NCBI GenBank assembly: GCA_934591745.1
Contig: CAKTPQ010000025.1
Location: forward strand, 1 to 22,904
Source of the DNA: an uncultured Oscillospiraceae bacterium
GTDB taxonomy: Bacteria > Bacillota > Clostridia > Oscillospirales > Oscillospiraceae
DNA length: 22,904 nt
Reading direction: 5' to 3'
The notes under the pieces are model-generated. The model did no database searches. It saw only the letters and a program-made list of their open reading frames with translations, and had not been told where the DNA came from. Below are positions 13,501-21,784 of this stretch, piece by piece. Both the position numbers and the translations under genes were made by a program. Each line of letters begins with the position of its first letter. The first letter of the stretch is position 1.

Positions 13501-14519
13501 GGCGTCAGCCGCCGGTTGGGGTTCACAAAGGTCTGGAAACGCTCTGTGATCTCGCCGTTTTTCAGCACCACCGCGCCGATCTCGGTGATGGCCTCCCGCT
13601 CCACCTTCAGGCCGGTGGTCTCAATGTCGAAGCACACGATCTCGTCGGCGAAGTCCTGCTCCTGCGGGCCGTGGACGGCGATACGGTCGTCCAGGTTGTT
13701 GACGAAGTAGCCCTCCACGCCGTAGAGGATCTTGATCTTCCCCTTGCCCGCGTCCCGTGCCTTGGGGAACGCCTGTACCGTACCGTGGTCGGTGATGGCG
13801 ATGGCGGGATGGCCCCACGCCGCCGCCTGCTTCACCACCTTGCCCACATCGGTGAGGGCGTCCATGGTGCTCATCTGGGTATGGAGGTGCAGCTCCACCC
13901 GCTTTTCCGGCGCCGTGTCCTGCCGCCCCTGGTGCTGGATGCGCTGGATGCTCACCGGCTGGAGCTGTACGTCCTTGCCGTCGAAGGTCAGCGTCAGCTT
14001 GCCCTGCACCCGCAGCCACATACCGTCGCTGACGGCGCCGCCCAGCACCTTGGCCTCTTTTTCATCCATGTATTTCCGCACGGACACGGAGCCGTGCTCA
14101 TCGGTCATGTCGAAGTTCAGGCACCACTGACCGGGCCGCCGCGTCTCGTAGCACTCCATGCCGAAGACACGGCCCTCCACCACAGCCATGCCCATTTTCA
14201 GGTTCAGCTCCGCGATGGGAATGAGCTTGCCCTTGATCTCCTTGCCGTACAGCAAATCGCTGCCGCCTTTGCCCGCGGCCTGAGACGCGGAAAAGCGCAG
14301 CTGCACCCGCCGCAGGTCATACTGCTCCGCCAGCAGATGCTCCAGCGACTTCACCGCCGCGTCCGGCACTGTCTCGCTGCTGACGGCCTGTACCTCGATG
14401 GTGCGGGCCTCCCGGTCCAGCACGCCGCCGGTCACATAGGCATCGTGCAGCAGCAGACGCAGCTGGCGCGGCGCCTGAAAGCTCTCAAATAATGTAAAAA
14501 ACGGTAACTTCTCCGCCAT
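10578..14519 (-). CDS. polC: PolC-type DNA polymerase III alpha subunit
   Basis: The main Gram-positive replicative DNA polymerase with built-in proofreading, 1313 residues. Order of parts: OB-fold (about 110-195); PHP beginning 'RVELHLHT' (207-214); DEDDh exonuclease inserted in it, with DIETTG (298-303), AHNAEFD (377-383) and HHRASDD (435-441); polymerase 'NGYLVGSRGSVGSS' (751-764); zinc site 'CPKC...CPVC' (784-812); catalytic aspartates in 'VPDIDLNFSG' (836-845) and 'LKLDMLGHDDP' (960-970). It ends QVSLF, a beta-clamp-binding motif. B. subtilis PolC is about 120 residues longer, the difference lying before the OB-fold. The start has GGTGAG upstream and lies 9 bases after ispG. Last gene of the operon. 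Confidence 0.97.
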   Translation of the reverse strand: MAEKLPFFTLFESFQAPRQLRLLLHDAYVTGGVLDREARTIEVQAVSSETVPDAAVKSLEHLLAEQYDLRRVQLRFSASQAAGKGGSDLLYGKEIKGKLIPIAELNLKMGMAVVEGRVFGMECYETRRPGQWCLNFDMTDEHGSVSVRKYMDEKEAKVLGGAVSDGMWLRVQGKLTLTFDGKDVQLQPVSIQRIQHQGRQDTAPEKRVELHLHTQMSTMDALTDVGKVVKQAAAWGHPAIAITDHGTVQAFPKARDAGKGKIKILYGVEGYFVNNLDDRIAVHGPQEQDFADEIVCFDIETTGLKVEREAITEIGAVVLKNGEITERFQTFVNPNRRLTPEIIGLTGITDAMLADAPQLKEALTSFLQFVNGRPLAAHNAEFDISFIRAGCRKVGLDFDPTYVDSLILAQNLLPELGKYKLDIVAEHLDLPAFNHHRASDDAAMVGYMLIPFFQKMERELGIHSLQQINGEMLKLRPRGIKSRFPKHIIILAKNKLGLKHLYQLISASNLQYFKRVPTIPKTELAAHREGLIIGSACEAGELFRAVADHKDWAELKRIASFYDYLEIQPICNNMFMLRNGDVQSEEELREFNRTIVRLGEELGKPVCATGDVHFQEPEDEVYRHILLASKKFPDADAPLPIYFKTTDEMLEEFAYLGPETAHKVVIDDPRRIADRIEEIELLPPGQLFPPRLENSEQELHDMVWDKCHALYGDQPPQLIIDRLDVELKSILGKYDVVYMSAQKLVQRSLENGYLVGSRGSVGSSLVAYMSGITEVNSLPPHYRCPKCKNTEFVTDGSYGCGADMPDKVCPVCGEKYVKDGFDIPFETFLGYGGGKVPDIDLNFSGEYQARAHQHAIEMFGKTQVFRAGTIGTLAEKTAFGMVKKYLEERGQTASNAEMDRLTQGCVGVRRTTGQHPGGLVVVPDDMDVEDFTAVQHPADDAGSDTITTHFEYHCMEDNLLKLDMLGHDDPTMIKMLEDLTGVNARAIPLDDPDTMSIFTSSKVLGFENDEILGPTGAVAIPEFNTRFTRGMLMDTMPKDFNTLVRLSGFSHGTDVWLGNARELIVSGTASVLETVGCRDDIMLYLISMGLDPKMSFKIMEAVRKGKVKKGGFQEGWEEAMRDHEVPDWYIGSLAKIGYLFPKAHAVAYVMMAFRIAWFKVHEPLAFYATFFSIRAKAFDAEYCCAGLDAVKQKIKEIENNKDATDVEQNLMVTLEVCYEFYLRGFHFDTIDIYKSDATRFKITENGLLPPFVTVHGLGEAAALDTAEKRKGKTFISVEEFASTCSKLSKTHIEQLKALGAFAGMADTSQVSLF

Positions 14520-14528
14520 TTTCTCACC

Positions 14529-15566
14529 TTACAGCTTGTCTATTTCCTGAAACAGCGCATCCACCAACTGCTCCTGCGGCATCTTCCGCAGGACCTTGCC
14601 TTTGGCGAACAGCAATCCCTCTCCAACGCCGCCGGCAATACCCACATCCGCGCCGGAGGCCTCGCCCGGTCCATTGACCACGCACCCCATCACCGCCACG
14701 GTGATGGGCTTGGTACAGCCCTGCAGCCGGCGCTCCACTTCCCGTGCGATGGGGATCATATCGTACTTCGTCCTGCCGCAGGTGGGGCAGGAGATCAGAT
14801 CCGGCCCGCTGCGGCGGATGCCCGCCGCCTGCAGGATGCGTTTTGCGGCCACGACCTCCTCCGCCGGATCCGCCGTCAGGCTCACACGCAGCGTGTCGCC
14901 CACGCCCATGCACAGAAGGCCGCCGATGCCGATGGCGGATTTCAGCACGCCCATCTCCGGTGTGCCCGCCTCCGTGACGCCCAGATGCAGCGGATAGTCC
15001 GTCTGCTCACGGAGCATCCGGTAGGCCGCCATGTTCACCGGCACCCGGGAGCACTTCACGGAGATACAGATGTTGTCGAAACCACAGTCATTCAGCAGGC
15101 GTACATGCCCCATGGCGCTGTCCACCAGCGCCTGCGCTGTAACGCCGCCGTATCTGGCCAGCAGATCCTTTTCCAGTGACCCGCCGTTGACGCCGATGCG
15201 GATGGGGATGCCCCGCTCCCGGCAGGCGTCTGCTACGGCTCGCACCCGCTCCTTGGCGCCGATATTGCCGGGGTTGATACGGATCTTGTCAACGCCGCCC
15301 TCGGCGCACAGCAGCGCCAGCTTATAGTCGAAATGGATGTCCGCCACCAGCGGAATGTGGATGCGGGCCTTGATGGCCGGGATGGCCCGGGCCGCCTCCT
15401 CCGTGGGGACCGCCACACGGATGATCTCACACCCCGCCTGTTCCAGCCGCAGGATCTGCTGCACCGTGGCGTCCACGTTCTCCGTGGCGGTATTGCACAT
15501 GGACTGGATGCTTACCGGCGCGCCGCCGCCCACGGCCACGGTGCCCACCATGATCTGTCTGCTCAT
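14529..15566 (-). CDS. ispG: 4-hydroxy-3-methylbut-2-enyl diphosphate synthase
   Basis: This 345-residue iron-sulfur enzyme converts MEcPP to HMBPP in the MEP isoprenoid pathway. The TIM-barrel half includes 'GGGAPVSIQSMCNT', 'PLVADIHFDYKLAL' and 'DKIRINPGNIG'; the C-terminal half has the 4Fe-4S ligands in 'SCPTCGRTKYD' and 'MGCVVNGPGEA', the glutamate after NGPG being catalytic. I start at ATG 15566 (MSRQIMVGTV): AGAGGGGA lies just upstream and it leaves an 11-base gap to rseP, whereas the longer frame to 15596 would overlap rseP. Length is typical of the short bacterial form. It shares the operon with dxr and uppS of the same pathway. Confidence 0.95.
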   Translation of the reverse strand: MSRQIMVGTVAVGGGAPVSIQSMCNTATENVDATVQQILRLEQAGCEIIRVAVPTEEAARAIPAIKARIHIPLVADIHFDYKLALLCAEGGVDKIRINPGNIGAKERVRAVADACRERGIPIRIGVNGGSLEKDLLARYGGVTAQALVDSAMGHVRLLNDCGFDNICISVKCSRVPVNMAAYRMLREQTDYPLHLGVTEAGTPEMGVLKSAIGIGGLLCMGVGDTLRVSLTADPAEEVVAAKRILQAAGIRRSGPDLISCPTCGRTKYDMIPIAREVERRLQGCTKPITVAVMGCVVNGPGEASGADVGIAGGVGEGLLFAKGKVLRKMPQEQLVDALFQEIDKL

Positions 15567-15577
15567 CGTATCCCCTC

Positions 15578-16639
15578 TCAGTGTACCAGCTTCCACACGT
15601 CGCTGAACGTGATGACCGCCATCAGCGCCAGCAGCAGCACAAGCCCCGCAAAATGGATGTAATTCTCGTATTTGGCCGGGATCTGCTTTTTGAACAGCGC
15701 CAGACCGACGGCGTTGATGACCAGAAAGAATATCTTTCCGCCGTCCAGCGCCGGCAGGGGCAGCAGGTTCATCACCGCCAGATTCACGGCGATCAGCGCC
15801 GCCAGATAGGCGATGTTCTCCACCGCCGCCCGAGTGCTGCCGGACTGCTCGCCCACCTGGGTCATGGTGGACACGATGCCCACCGGCCCGCTGAGGTCCT
15901 TCACCCCCGCCTCACCGGTCACCAGCATCTGCAGGCTCAGCCGCACCATCCGCACGAAGTCCACGGCGTTGTTCCATGTGTAGGACAGCTTCCGCCCCAG
16001 CGTGGCCTCCTCCGCCCCGAAGTACAGGCCGTAACCCGTGTAGGACCTGCCGTTCTGGTCGGTATAGGTCTGCGGCGACATGGGAAAGTCCGTCAGCGTG
16101 ACCCGCTCCCCGTTCCGCTCCACCACCAGATCAAAAACGCCGGTCTTGTTCAGGCCCAGCAGCAGGCTGACATCGCTGTACACATACACCCGCTCGCCGT
16201 CGATGCGCAGCAGCCGGTCCCCGGTCTGCAGACCCGCGGCGCTCTCCAGCGGGCAGCCGTCGGCAAAGCCGGTGATCACCGGCTCATAGAACGCCTTCGC
16301 CCCGGCGTACAGCGCCAGGATGATAAGAAGGCCCGCGATGAAGTTCATGGCCGCGCCCGCCGCGAAGATCAGGAGCTTGGCCCAGAAGCCCTGGTTGTTC
16401 AGGGCCGCCGGATCATCGGAGTCCTCCTCTTCGCCCTCCATGGCGCAAAAGCCGCCCACCGGAAACAGCCGCAGGGAGTACTGCGTCTCCCCCTTCTGCT
16501 TTTTCCACAGGGCCGGCCCCATGCCGATGGAAAACTCGTTGACCCGCACGCCGCAGGCCTTGGCCGCCGTGAAATGGCCCAACTCGTGAACGGCGATGAG
16601 CACGCCGAACACCAGTATGGCCGCTAAGATATATACCAT
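15578..16639 (-). CDS. rseP: RseP/RasP-type site-2 membrane metalloprotease
   Basis: A 353-residue zinc protease that cuts transmembrane segments, for example of anti-sigma factors and signal peptide remnants. The zinc motif HELGH is at residues 18-22 in the first transmembrane helix. A PDZ domain follows ('GCPLESAAGLQTGDRLLRIDGERVYVYSDV'), and the second active-site motif 'NLLPLPALDGGK', with its aspartate, lies in a later helix. There are about four transmembrane helices. The start at 16639 has AAGGAG 8 bases upstream. It sits between dxr and ispG, as in many Firmicutes, 30 bases after dxr. It is named rasP in Bacillus. Confidence 0.95.
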   Translation of the reverse strand: MVYILAAILVFGVLIAVHELGHFTAAKACGVRVNEFSIGMGPALWKKQKGETQYSLRLFPVGGFCAMEGEEEDSDDPAALNNQGFWAKLLIFAAGAAMNFIAGLLIILALYAGAKAFYEPVITGFADGCPLESAAGLQTGDRLLRIDGERVYVYSDVSLLLGLNKTGVFDLVVERNGERVTLTDFPMSPQTYTDQNGRSYTGYGLYFGAEEATLGRKLSYTWNNAVDFVRMVRLSLQMLVTGEAGVKDLSGPVGIVSTMTQVGEQSGSTRAAVENIAYLAALIAVNLAVMNLLPLPALDGGKIFFLVINAVGLALFKKQIPAKYENYIHFAGLVLLLALMAVITFSDVWKLVH

Positions 16640-16669
16640 TGCTACAACTCCTTTATGGCGCCCCGCGCC

Positions 16670-17806
16670 TTACAGGACAGCCTCCCGTGCCATCCTGTCT
16701 GCTTCCAGTATATCCGCAAGGCTTGGCCGATATAGCAGCGGTACGCGGGAAAGCGCCTGCTCCACCAGCCGCGGGATATCGTTGAACCCGATCTCGCCCT
16801 GCAAAAACCGCTGCACCGCCGCCTCGTTGGCGCCGTTCATCACGGCGCAGGCCGTGCCGCCCGCCGCCGCGCACTGCCGGGCGATGCGCAGGCAGGGGAA
16901 CGCCTCCATGTCCGGTGCGCTGAACGTCAGCGCGCCGCAGGTCAGCAGGTCCAGCGGCCTGTCCGGCGTCTCCGCCCGGTAGGGGTAGGTCATGGCGTAG
17001 CGGATGGGCAGCTTCATGTCCGGTGTGCCCAGCTGGGCCAGCATGGCCCCATCCCGGAACTCCACCAGCGAGTGGACGATGCTCTGGCGGTGGATCACCG
17101 CCTCCACCTGCTCTACCGGCAGGTCGTACAGCCGCATGGCCTCGATGATCTCCAGTCCCTTGTTCATCAGGGTGGCCGAGTCGATGGTGATCTTGGCGCC
17201 CATGGTCCAGTTGGGATGCTTCAGCGCGTCCGCCGCCGTCACATGCTCCAGCTCGTCGAAGGAACGTCCGAAAAACGGCCCGCCGGAGCAGGTCAGCAGC
17301 AGCCGCCTGATCTCGCCGCTGTCCCGGCAGCCCTGCAGGCACTGGAAAATGGCGCTGTGCTCCGAGTCCACCGGCACGATCTCCGCCCCCGTCTCCCGGG
17401 CGGCGGCCATCACCAGCTCGCCGGCGCATACCAGCGTCTCCTTATTGGCCAGCGCAATGCGTTTTTTGGCCATGATGGCCGCCAGCGTCGGAGCCAGCCC
17501 CACGCTGCCCATCACCGCTGTCACCACCGTGTCCGCCTCCGGCAGCGTAGCGGCGGCGGTCAGGCCCTCCGGCCCCTCCATCACCTCGATGCCGGTGCCC
17601 CGCAGACGCCCCCGCAGCTCTTTGGCCGCGGCAGGGTCATACAGCACGGCAAGGCGCGGCCTGAACTGCCGCGCCTGCTGCTCCAACAGATCTACCTGTC
17701 GATTGGCGGTCAGCGCCGCCACGGAAAGTCCCAGCTCCTGCGCCACGGACAGCGTCTGCCGTCCGATAGAGCCTGTGGCGCCCAGCAGGGATATGGTCTT
17801 CGTCAT
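16670..17806 (-). CDS. dxr: 1-deoxy-D-xylulose 5-phosphate reductoisomerase
   Basis: A 378-residue NADPH- and divalent-metal-dependent enzyme that converts DXP to MEP, the first committed step of the MEP pathway. The N-terminal nucleotide-binding loop is GATGSIG (9-15). 'KKRIALANKETLVCAGE' and 'IVPVDSEHSAIFQCL' carry the catalytic and metal-binding Asp/Glu residues, and the flexible-loop and C-terminal helical regions are present ('HPNWTMGAKITIDSATLMNKGLE'). Full length. The start at 17806 has GAGGG upstream and lies 10 bases after cdsA. Confidence 0.96.
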   Translation of the reverse strand: MTKTISLLGATGSIGRQTLSVAQELGLSVAALTANRQVDLLEQQARQFRPRLAVLYDPAAAKELRGRLRGTGIEVMEGPEGLTAAATLPEADTVVTAVMGSVGLAPTLAAIMAKKRIALANKETLVCAGELVMAAARETGAEIVPVDSEHSAIFQCLQGCRDSGEIRRLLLTCSGGPFFGRSFDELEHVTAADALKHPNWTMGAKITIDSATLMNKGLEIIEAMRLYDLPVEQVEAVIHRQSIVHSLVEFRDGAMLAQLGTPDMKLPIRYAMTYPYRAETPDRPLDLLTCGALTFSAPDMEAFPCLRIARQCAAAGGTACAVMNGANEAAVQRFLQGEIGFNDIPRLVEQALSRVPLLYRPSLADILEADRMAREAVL

Positions 17807-17816
17807 AGATGTACCC

Positions 17817-18659
17817 TCAATACAGCGTCACCGCGTCCACGATCATCCAGATCACCGGCGCGGCAAAGATCACGCTGTCGAACCGGTCCAGCACACCGCC
17901 ATGGCCCGGCAGCAGCCGTCCGTAATCCTTGATGCCATACTGCCGCTTGATGCAGGAGAAGCTGAGGTCGCCCAGCTGACCCAGCACCGCGCCCACGAGG
18001 CCCAGCAGCACGCACCAGCCGATGTGCAGCGGCACCTCCGTACACAGGAAGAAGAAGATGCGGAACAGGATCATGCCCACCATGCCGCCCACAAGGCCGC
18101 TGACCGCACCCTCCCGGGTCTTTTTGGGACTGACCAGCGGGGCCAGCTTCGTCCTTCCGAACATCATGCCGCCGAACAGGGCCATGGCGTCGCTCATAAA
18201 GGCCGCTACCAACGGGATGAGCACCAGTCCCGCCCCATGCTCCAGCATCCGCAGCCGCAGAAGGCAGCTGAGCGCCAGCGGGATGGCGATACCCGCCGTC
18301 AGCACGGCGCACAGCGCCGTGAAGTCCAGTTCCTCCTTCTTTCCGTACTCCAGCACCATGCACAGGAATACCACGATCACCAGCGCCGCCGTCAGCCAGG
18401 GCATCAGCCCCTGGATCGGCGTACCGGCAAACCGCTCGTGACGGAAGTAGACCTCCGCCACCGTGAAGGCGGACAGTGCCGCCGCCAGTCCCCACCAGCG
18501 CCGGGTCTTTTCCGGCGGCAGCACCGCCGCCAGCAGTTCGTGGCTGCCGATGATGCACAGGCCCATGATGAGGGCCATCGTGGCCCAGTCCGGTGCGAAG
18601 CACAGTACGCCCAGCAGCGCGGGGATACCCACCACGGCCACCAAAATTCTCTGTTTCAT
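17817..18659 (-). CDS. cdsA: Phosphatidate cytidylyltransferase
   Basis: A 280-residue polytopic membrane enzyme that makes CDP-diacylglycerol from phosphatidic acid and CTP, the branch point to phospholipids. About seven or eight hydrophobic segments are visible. The C-terminal signature 'SFSCIKRQYGIKDYGRLLPGHGGVLDRFDS' contains the S-x-x-K-R, K-D and G-H-G-G-x-x-D-R-x-D residues of the CDP-DAG synthase family. AAGGAG lies just before ATG 18659, 9 bases after the uppS stop. Normal length. Confidence 0.95.
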   Translation of the reverse strand: MKQRILVAVVGIPALLGVLCFAPDWATMALIMGLCIIGSHELLAAVLPPEKTRRWWGLAAALSAFTVAEVYFRHERFAGTPIQGLMPWLTAALVIVVFLCMVLEYGKKEELDFTALCAVLTAGIAIPLALSCLLRLRMLEHGAGLVLIPLVAAFMSDAMALFGGMMFGRTKLAPLVSPKKTREGAVSGLVGGMVGMILFRIFFFLCTEVPLHIGWCVLLGLVGAVLGQLGDLSFSCIKRQYGIKDYGRLLPGHGGVLDRFDSVIFAAPVIWMIVDAVTLY

Positions 18660-18668
18660 GCCGTCTCC

Positions 18669-19403
18669 TTATGCCTTCACGCCGCCGAACCGGCGATCCC
18701 GCTTCTGATAGTCGATGATAGCCTTGTCCAGCTCCTTCCGAGTGAAGTCCGGCCACAGGGTGTCGCAGAAATAAAACTCGCTGTAAGCGCACTGCCACAG
18801 CAGGAAGTTGGAGAGCCGCAGCTCGCCGCTGGGACGGATGATCAGCTCCGGGTCGGGAATGCCGGCGGAGTACAGGTACTTGCCGAAGTTCTCCTCCGTC
18901 CAGTCCTCCCCCGCCGCGGCGCACTGCTGTGCGGCTCGCAGGATCTCCGCCCGCCCGCCGTAGTTCAGGCAGATATTGGCCTGAAACCCGTCGTAATGTC
19001 CGCTGATCTCCCGGGTCTCCGCCGCCAGCTCCTGCAATTCCGGGGCGATGGCGGACAGGTCACCGAAAAATTTCAGCCGGATGTGGTCCTTCTCCATGGT
19101 GTCCACAGCCTCCAGCAGGTACTGCTTCAAAAGGCCCATGATGGCGCTGACCTCGTCAGCCGGACGCTTCCAGTTCTCCGTGGAAAACGCATACACCGTC
19201 AGGTATTTCACGCCCAGTTCCTTGCAGTAGGTGGCGATATCCCGGAACACCTCGGCCCCCGCCTTATGGCCGGCAGTGCGCGGCAGCGAACGCTGCTTTG
19301 CCCAACGACCGTTGCCGTCCATAATAATAGCGATATGGCGGGGAAGGCGGTTTTTGTCCACCTCCCCCGCCGTATGGGGCATTTTCTTGCGGAACAGGCC
19401 CAT
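18669..19403 (-). CDS. uppS: Undecaprenyl diphosphate synthase (cis-prenyltransferase)
   Basis: This 244-residue soluble enzyme adds isoprene units in cis to make the C55 carrier for cell-wall synthesis. Conserved regions are 'HIAIIMDGNGRWAKQRSLPRTAGHKAG' (catalytic Asp and pyrophosphate-binding Arg), 'LTVYAFSTENWKRP', and 'IRPSGELRLSNFLLWQCAYSEFYF' near the C-terminus. A 20-residue N-terminal extension rich in basic residues precedes the core. Its ATG shares one base with the frr stop (TGATG at 19401-19405). No strong ribosome binding site lies close by, so it is probably translated by reinitiation after frr. Confidence 0.96.
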   Translation of the reverse strand: MGLFRKKMPHTAGEVDKNRLPRHIAIIMDGNGRWAKQRSLPRTAGHKAGAEVFRDIATYCKELGVKYLTVYAFSTENWKRPADEVSAIMGLLKQYLLEAVDTMEKDHIRLKFFGDLSAIAPELQELAAETREISGHYDGFQANICLNYGGRAEILRAAQQCAAAGEDWTEENFGKYLYSAGIPDPELIIRPSGELRLSNFLLWQCAYSEFYFCDTLWPDFTRKELDKAIIDYQKRDRRFGGVKA

Positions 19404-19960
19404 CAGACGGACATCAGTTCCTTTTCCTTGTTGTCCAGCAGCTTATCCAGTTCCTTGCAGCTGTCGTCGGTCAGCTTCTGCAGGTCCTTCTCCACGATCT
19501 TCATCTCGTCCTCGGTGATCTCGGAGGCCTTCTGCTGCTTCTTGAAATTCTCCAGGGCGTCGCGGCGGATGTTGCGCACCGCCACCTTGCCCGCCTCGGT
19601 ATACTTATGGATCTGCTTCACCAGCTCCTTACGGCGCTCCTCGGTGAGCTGGGGGAAGGCCAGACGGATGCACTTGCCGTCGTTCTGGGGATTGATGCCC
19701 AGGTCAGACTCCTGAATGGCCTTTTCGATGCCCTTGAGGATGGATGCGTCCCACGGCGTGATCACCAGCGTGCGGGGGTCGGGAGAACCGACGGATGCGA
19801 TCTGCTGGATGGGTGTGGGGGTGCCGTAATAGTCCACGCTGATGCGGTTGAGCACGGAAGCGTTGGCGCGGCCGGCACGCACGGTGTCGAAATCGCTGAC
19901 CACGGATTCGATGCTCTTCTTCATTTTTTCCTCGTAGATCTTGTACTCGTCCTTTAACAT
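19403..19960 (-). CDS. frr: Ribosome recycling factor
   Basis: A 185-residue factor that splits the post-termination ribosome with EF-G. It has the full RRF length and motifs: 'FDTVRAGRANASVLNRISVDYYGTPTPIQQIASV', 'PQNDGKCIRLAFPQLTEERRKELVKQ' and a long helical C-terminus. Its AAGGAGG ribosome binding site lies within the last codons of pyrH, 5 bases separating the genes, so the two are probably coupled. Confidence 0.97.
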   Translation of the reverse strand: MLKDEYKIYEEKMKKSIESVVSDFDTVRAGRANASVLNRISVDYYGTPTPIQQIASVGSPDPRTLVITPWDASILKGIEKAIQESDLGINPQNDGKCIRLAFPQLTEERRKELVKQIHKYTEAGKVAVRNIRRDALENFKKQQKASEITEDEMKIVEKDLQKLTDDSCKELDKLLDNKEKELMSV

Positions 19961-19965
19961 AGCGG

Positions 19966-20685
19966 TTAAGCCTCCTTCACGATCGTTCCGATTTTTTCGC
20001 CGCGCAGGGCGCGGATGATATTCTGGGGATCCTTCAGCGCGAACACCAGCACGGGGATGTGGTTGTCCATGGACAGACTGGTGGCGGTGGAATCCATCAC
20101 AGCCAGATGCCGCTTGAGCACCTCGTCATAGGTGATGGAGTCGAACTTGACGGCCGCCGCGTTCTTGGCCGGGTCACTGTCGTACACGCCGTCGATGTTC
20201 TTGGCCAGCAGGATGATGTCGGCCTCGATCTCCGCCGCCCGCAGCACCGCCGCGGTGTCGGTGGAGAAAAACGGGCACCCGATGCCGCAGCCGAAGATGA
20301 CCACGCGGCCCTTCTCCAGATGGCGGATGGCCCGCGCCCGGATGTACGGCTCCGCCACGGCCCGGATCTCCAGCGCCGTCTGCACCCGCACGTCCACGCC
20401 CTTCTGCTCCAGCACGTCGGCCATGGCCATGCAGTTCATGGCGGTGGCCAGCATGCCCATGTGGTCGGCACGGGTGCGCTCGATGTGCCCCTCGCCGTCC
20501 TTGACGCCGCGCCAGAAGTTGCCGCCGCCGATGACGACGCCCACCTGCACACCCATATCCACGCACTCCCGGATGACGTCGGCCACGCGGCCCATCACCT
20601 GAAAGTCCAGGCCGAAGTGCTTGTCGCCGGCCAGCGCCTCGCCGCTGATCTTAATGAGTACCCGTTTGTATTTTGGCTGCTCCAT
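19966..20685 (-). CDS. pyrH: UMP kinase (bacterial hexameric type)
   Basis: A 239-residue kinase that phosphorylates UMP to UDP with ATP and is unrelated to eukaryotic UMP/CMP kinases. The amino-acid-kinase fold is clear: '[13 protein letters not shown]' at the start, '[13 protein letters not shown]' (phosphate loop), '[14 protein letters not shown]', '[19 protein letters not shown]' and '[11 protein letters not shown]' (nucleotide binding). It is the first gene of the eight-gene operon. The common upstream partners rpsB and tsf are absent; a divergent metallo-beta-lactamase gene lies there instead. The start has a GGGGAGG site upstream. Confidence 0.97.
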   Translation of the reverse strand: MEQPKYKRVLIKISGEALAGDKHFGLDFQVMGRVADVIRECVDMGVQVGVVIGGGNFWRGVKDGEGHIERTRADHMGMLATAMNCMAMADVLEQKGVDVRVQTALEIRAVAEPYIRARAIRHLEKGRVVIFGCGIGCPFFSTDTAAVLRAAEIEADIILLAKNIDGVYDSDPAKNAAAVKFDSITYDEVLKRHLAVMDSTATSLSMDNHIPVLVFALKDPQNIIRALRGEKIGTIVKEA

Positions 20686-20715
20686 CGCATTGCCTCCCCG
20701 TTTTTTCTCTCTGGT

Positions 20716-20743
20716 ATTCTACCTTATTTCTCCCGTTTTGCAT
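20716..20743 (-). promoter_or_regulatory. Possible promoter of the pyrH-polC operon
   Basis: Minus-strand TAGAAT (20721-20716) makes a fair -10. The best -35, ATGCAA (20743-20738, 16-base spacer), is poor. It is the only plausible promoter seen upstream of pyrH, so it is offered weakly. Confidence 0.3.
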
Positions 20744-20762
20744 AGGGGTAAAAAGAAAAAAT

Positions 20763-20790
20763 TTGTTTTTTCCACACATCGGTGTATAAT
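20763..20790 (+). promoter_or_regulatory. Promoter of the metallo-beta-lactamase-fold gene
   Basis: A perfect TATAAT (20785-20790) follows TTGTTT (20763-20768) after 16 bases, 32 bases before the start codon. Confidence 0.65.
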
Positions 20791-20821
20791 GGGGAAAACA
20801 CCGCTTCTGGGAGGAGCTGCC

Positions 20822-21724
20822 ATGGAACTTAAACACGTACTGGGCCGTACCTGGACGGCGGAGGGTGCCACCGCCCTGCTGCCCGTCTACTTTCTCACGG
20901 ACAGGGACATCATCCTCATTGACACCGGCTATGCCAAGCTGGACCGGCCCGGACTGACCCGTCTCATCGACGACAACGGCCTGCGCCTGCGGGGCGTCAT
21001 CTGCTCCCACGCCCATTTCGACCACACCGGCAACGTCCGCTATCTCCAGCAGCACTGCGGCTGCCCCGCCGCCATCCAGCTCATCGAGGCGGGCATCTCC
21101 GTCAACACCGACAGCTACCGGGCCAACTACGTGGCCCTGACCTACGGCAAGAGCCGCCAGCTGTTTTTAGAGGAATGCTTCACCGCCGACGTCATCATCG
21201 GCCCTGAGGACGACCATCTGGACATGGCCGGTGCCCGCTTCGGCATATTGCAGCTGTCCGGCCACTCTGCCGGCCATATCGGCATCGTCACGCCGGACGG
21301 CGCGGCCTATGTGGGCGACTGCCTCATCGACCACGACCAGATCGCCGCTGCCAAGCTGCCCACCAGTATGTTCATCGCCAAGGATCTGGAGAGTAAGGAA
21401 TACCTGCGCACCGTGGACGCCCCGGCGTATATCGTGGCCCACAAGCAGGTGCTGACGGACCGCGCCGTCTTCAACGCCCTCATCGACGAGAATATCGCCT
21501 TCATCCACGCCAAGGAGCGGGAGCTGTTGGACGACCTTACCGACGGCATGACGTTCTCCGACTGGATCGCCGCCTTCTGCCGCCGGGAGGACATCCGCAC
21601 CCACAATGAGCTGAAATTCAGCATCGTGGAGCGGAATTTCTCCAACTTCGCCGCGTGGCTCACCGATACGGGCCGCGTCACTATCCAGCGGGAGTTCTGC
21701 GCCAAGCGGTATTACCACGCCTGA
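20822..21724 (+). CDS. Metallo-beta-lactamase-fold hydrolase
   Basis: A 300-residue enzyme of the glyoxalase-II/beta-lactamase superfamily. Metal ligands are visible: HAHFDH (63-68), the histidine in 'SGHSAGHIGI' (about 140-149), the aspartate of 'YVGDCLIDHDQ', and a later 'VAHKQ' histidine. The last 90 residues form a helical tail ('NALIDENIAFIHAKERELLDDL'), which may shape the substrate site or a dimer. The start at 20822 has GGGAGGAG upstream and an own promoter. It diverges from pyrH and ends at a terminator shared with degV. The substrate is not evident; hydrolysis of a thioester, phosphodiester or similar is all that can be said. Confidence 0.9.
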   Translation: MELKHVLGRTWTAEGATALLPVYFLTDRDIILIDTGYAKLDRPGLTRLIDDNGLRLRGVICSHAHFDHTGNVRYLQQHCGCPAAIQLIEAGISVNTDSYRANYVALTYGKSRQLFLEECFTADVIIGPEDDHLDMAGARFGILQLSGHSAGHIGIVTPDGAAYVGDCLIDHDQIAAAKLPTSMFIAKDLESKEYLRTVDAPAYIVAHKQVLTDRAVFNALIDENIAFIHAKERELLDDLTDGMTFSDWIAAFCRREDIRTHNELKFSIVERNFSNFAAWLTDTGRVTIQREFCAKRYYHA

Positions 21725-21739
21725 CCGGGTCTGCCGCGC

Positions 21740-21778
21740 AAAAAGCAGGACGGACGCACCGCGTCCGTCCTGCTTTTT
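21740..21778. terminator. Bidirectional terminator, 18-bp stem
   Basis: Arms 21740-21757 and 21761-21778 pair perfectly with an ACC loop; seven T follow on the plus strand and five A mirror them. It ends both the metallo-beta-lactamase gene and the convergent degV gene. Confidence 0.9.
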
Positions 21779-21784
21779 TTGTGT

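Noticed and set aside
17004..19715. Open frame of 903 codons on the plus strand across dxr, cdsA, uppS and frr
   Set aside because: It runs antisense through four well-conserved genes, has no ribosome binding site and encodes low-complexity Arg/His/Gln sequence.
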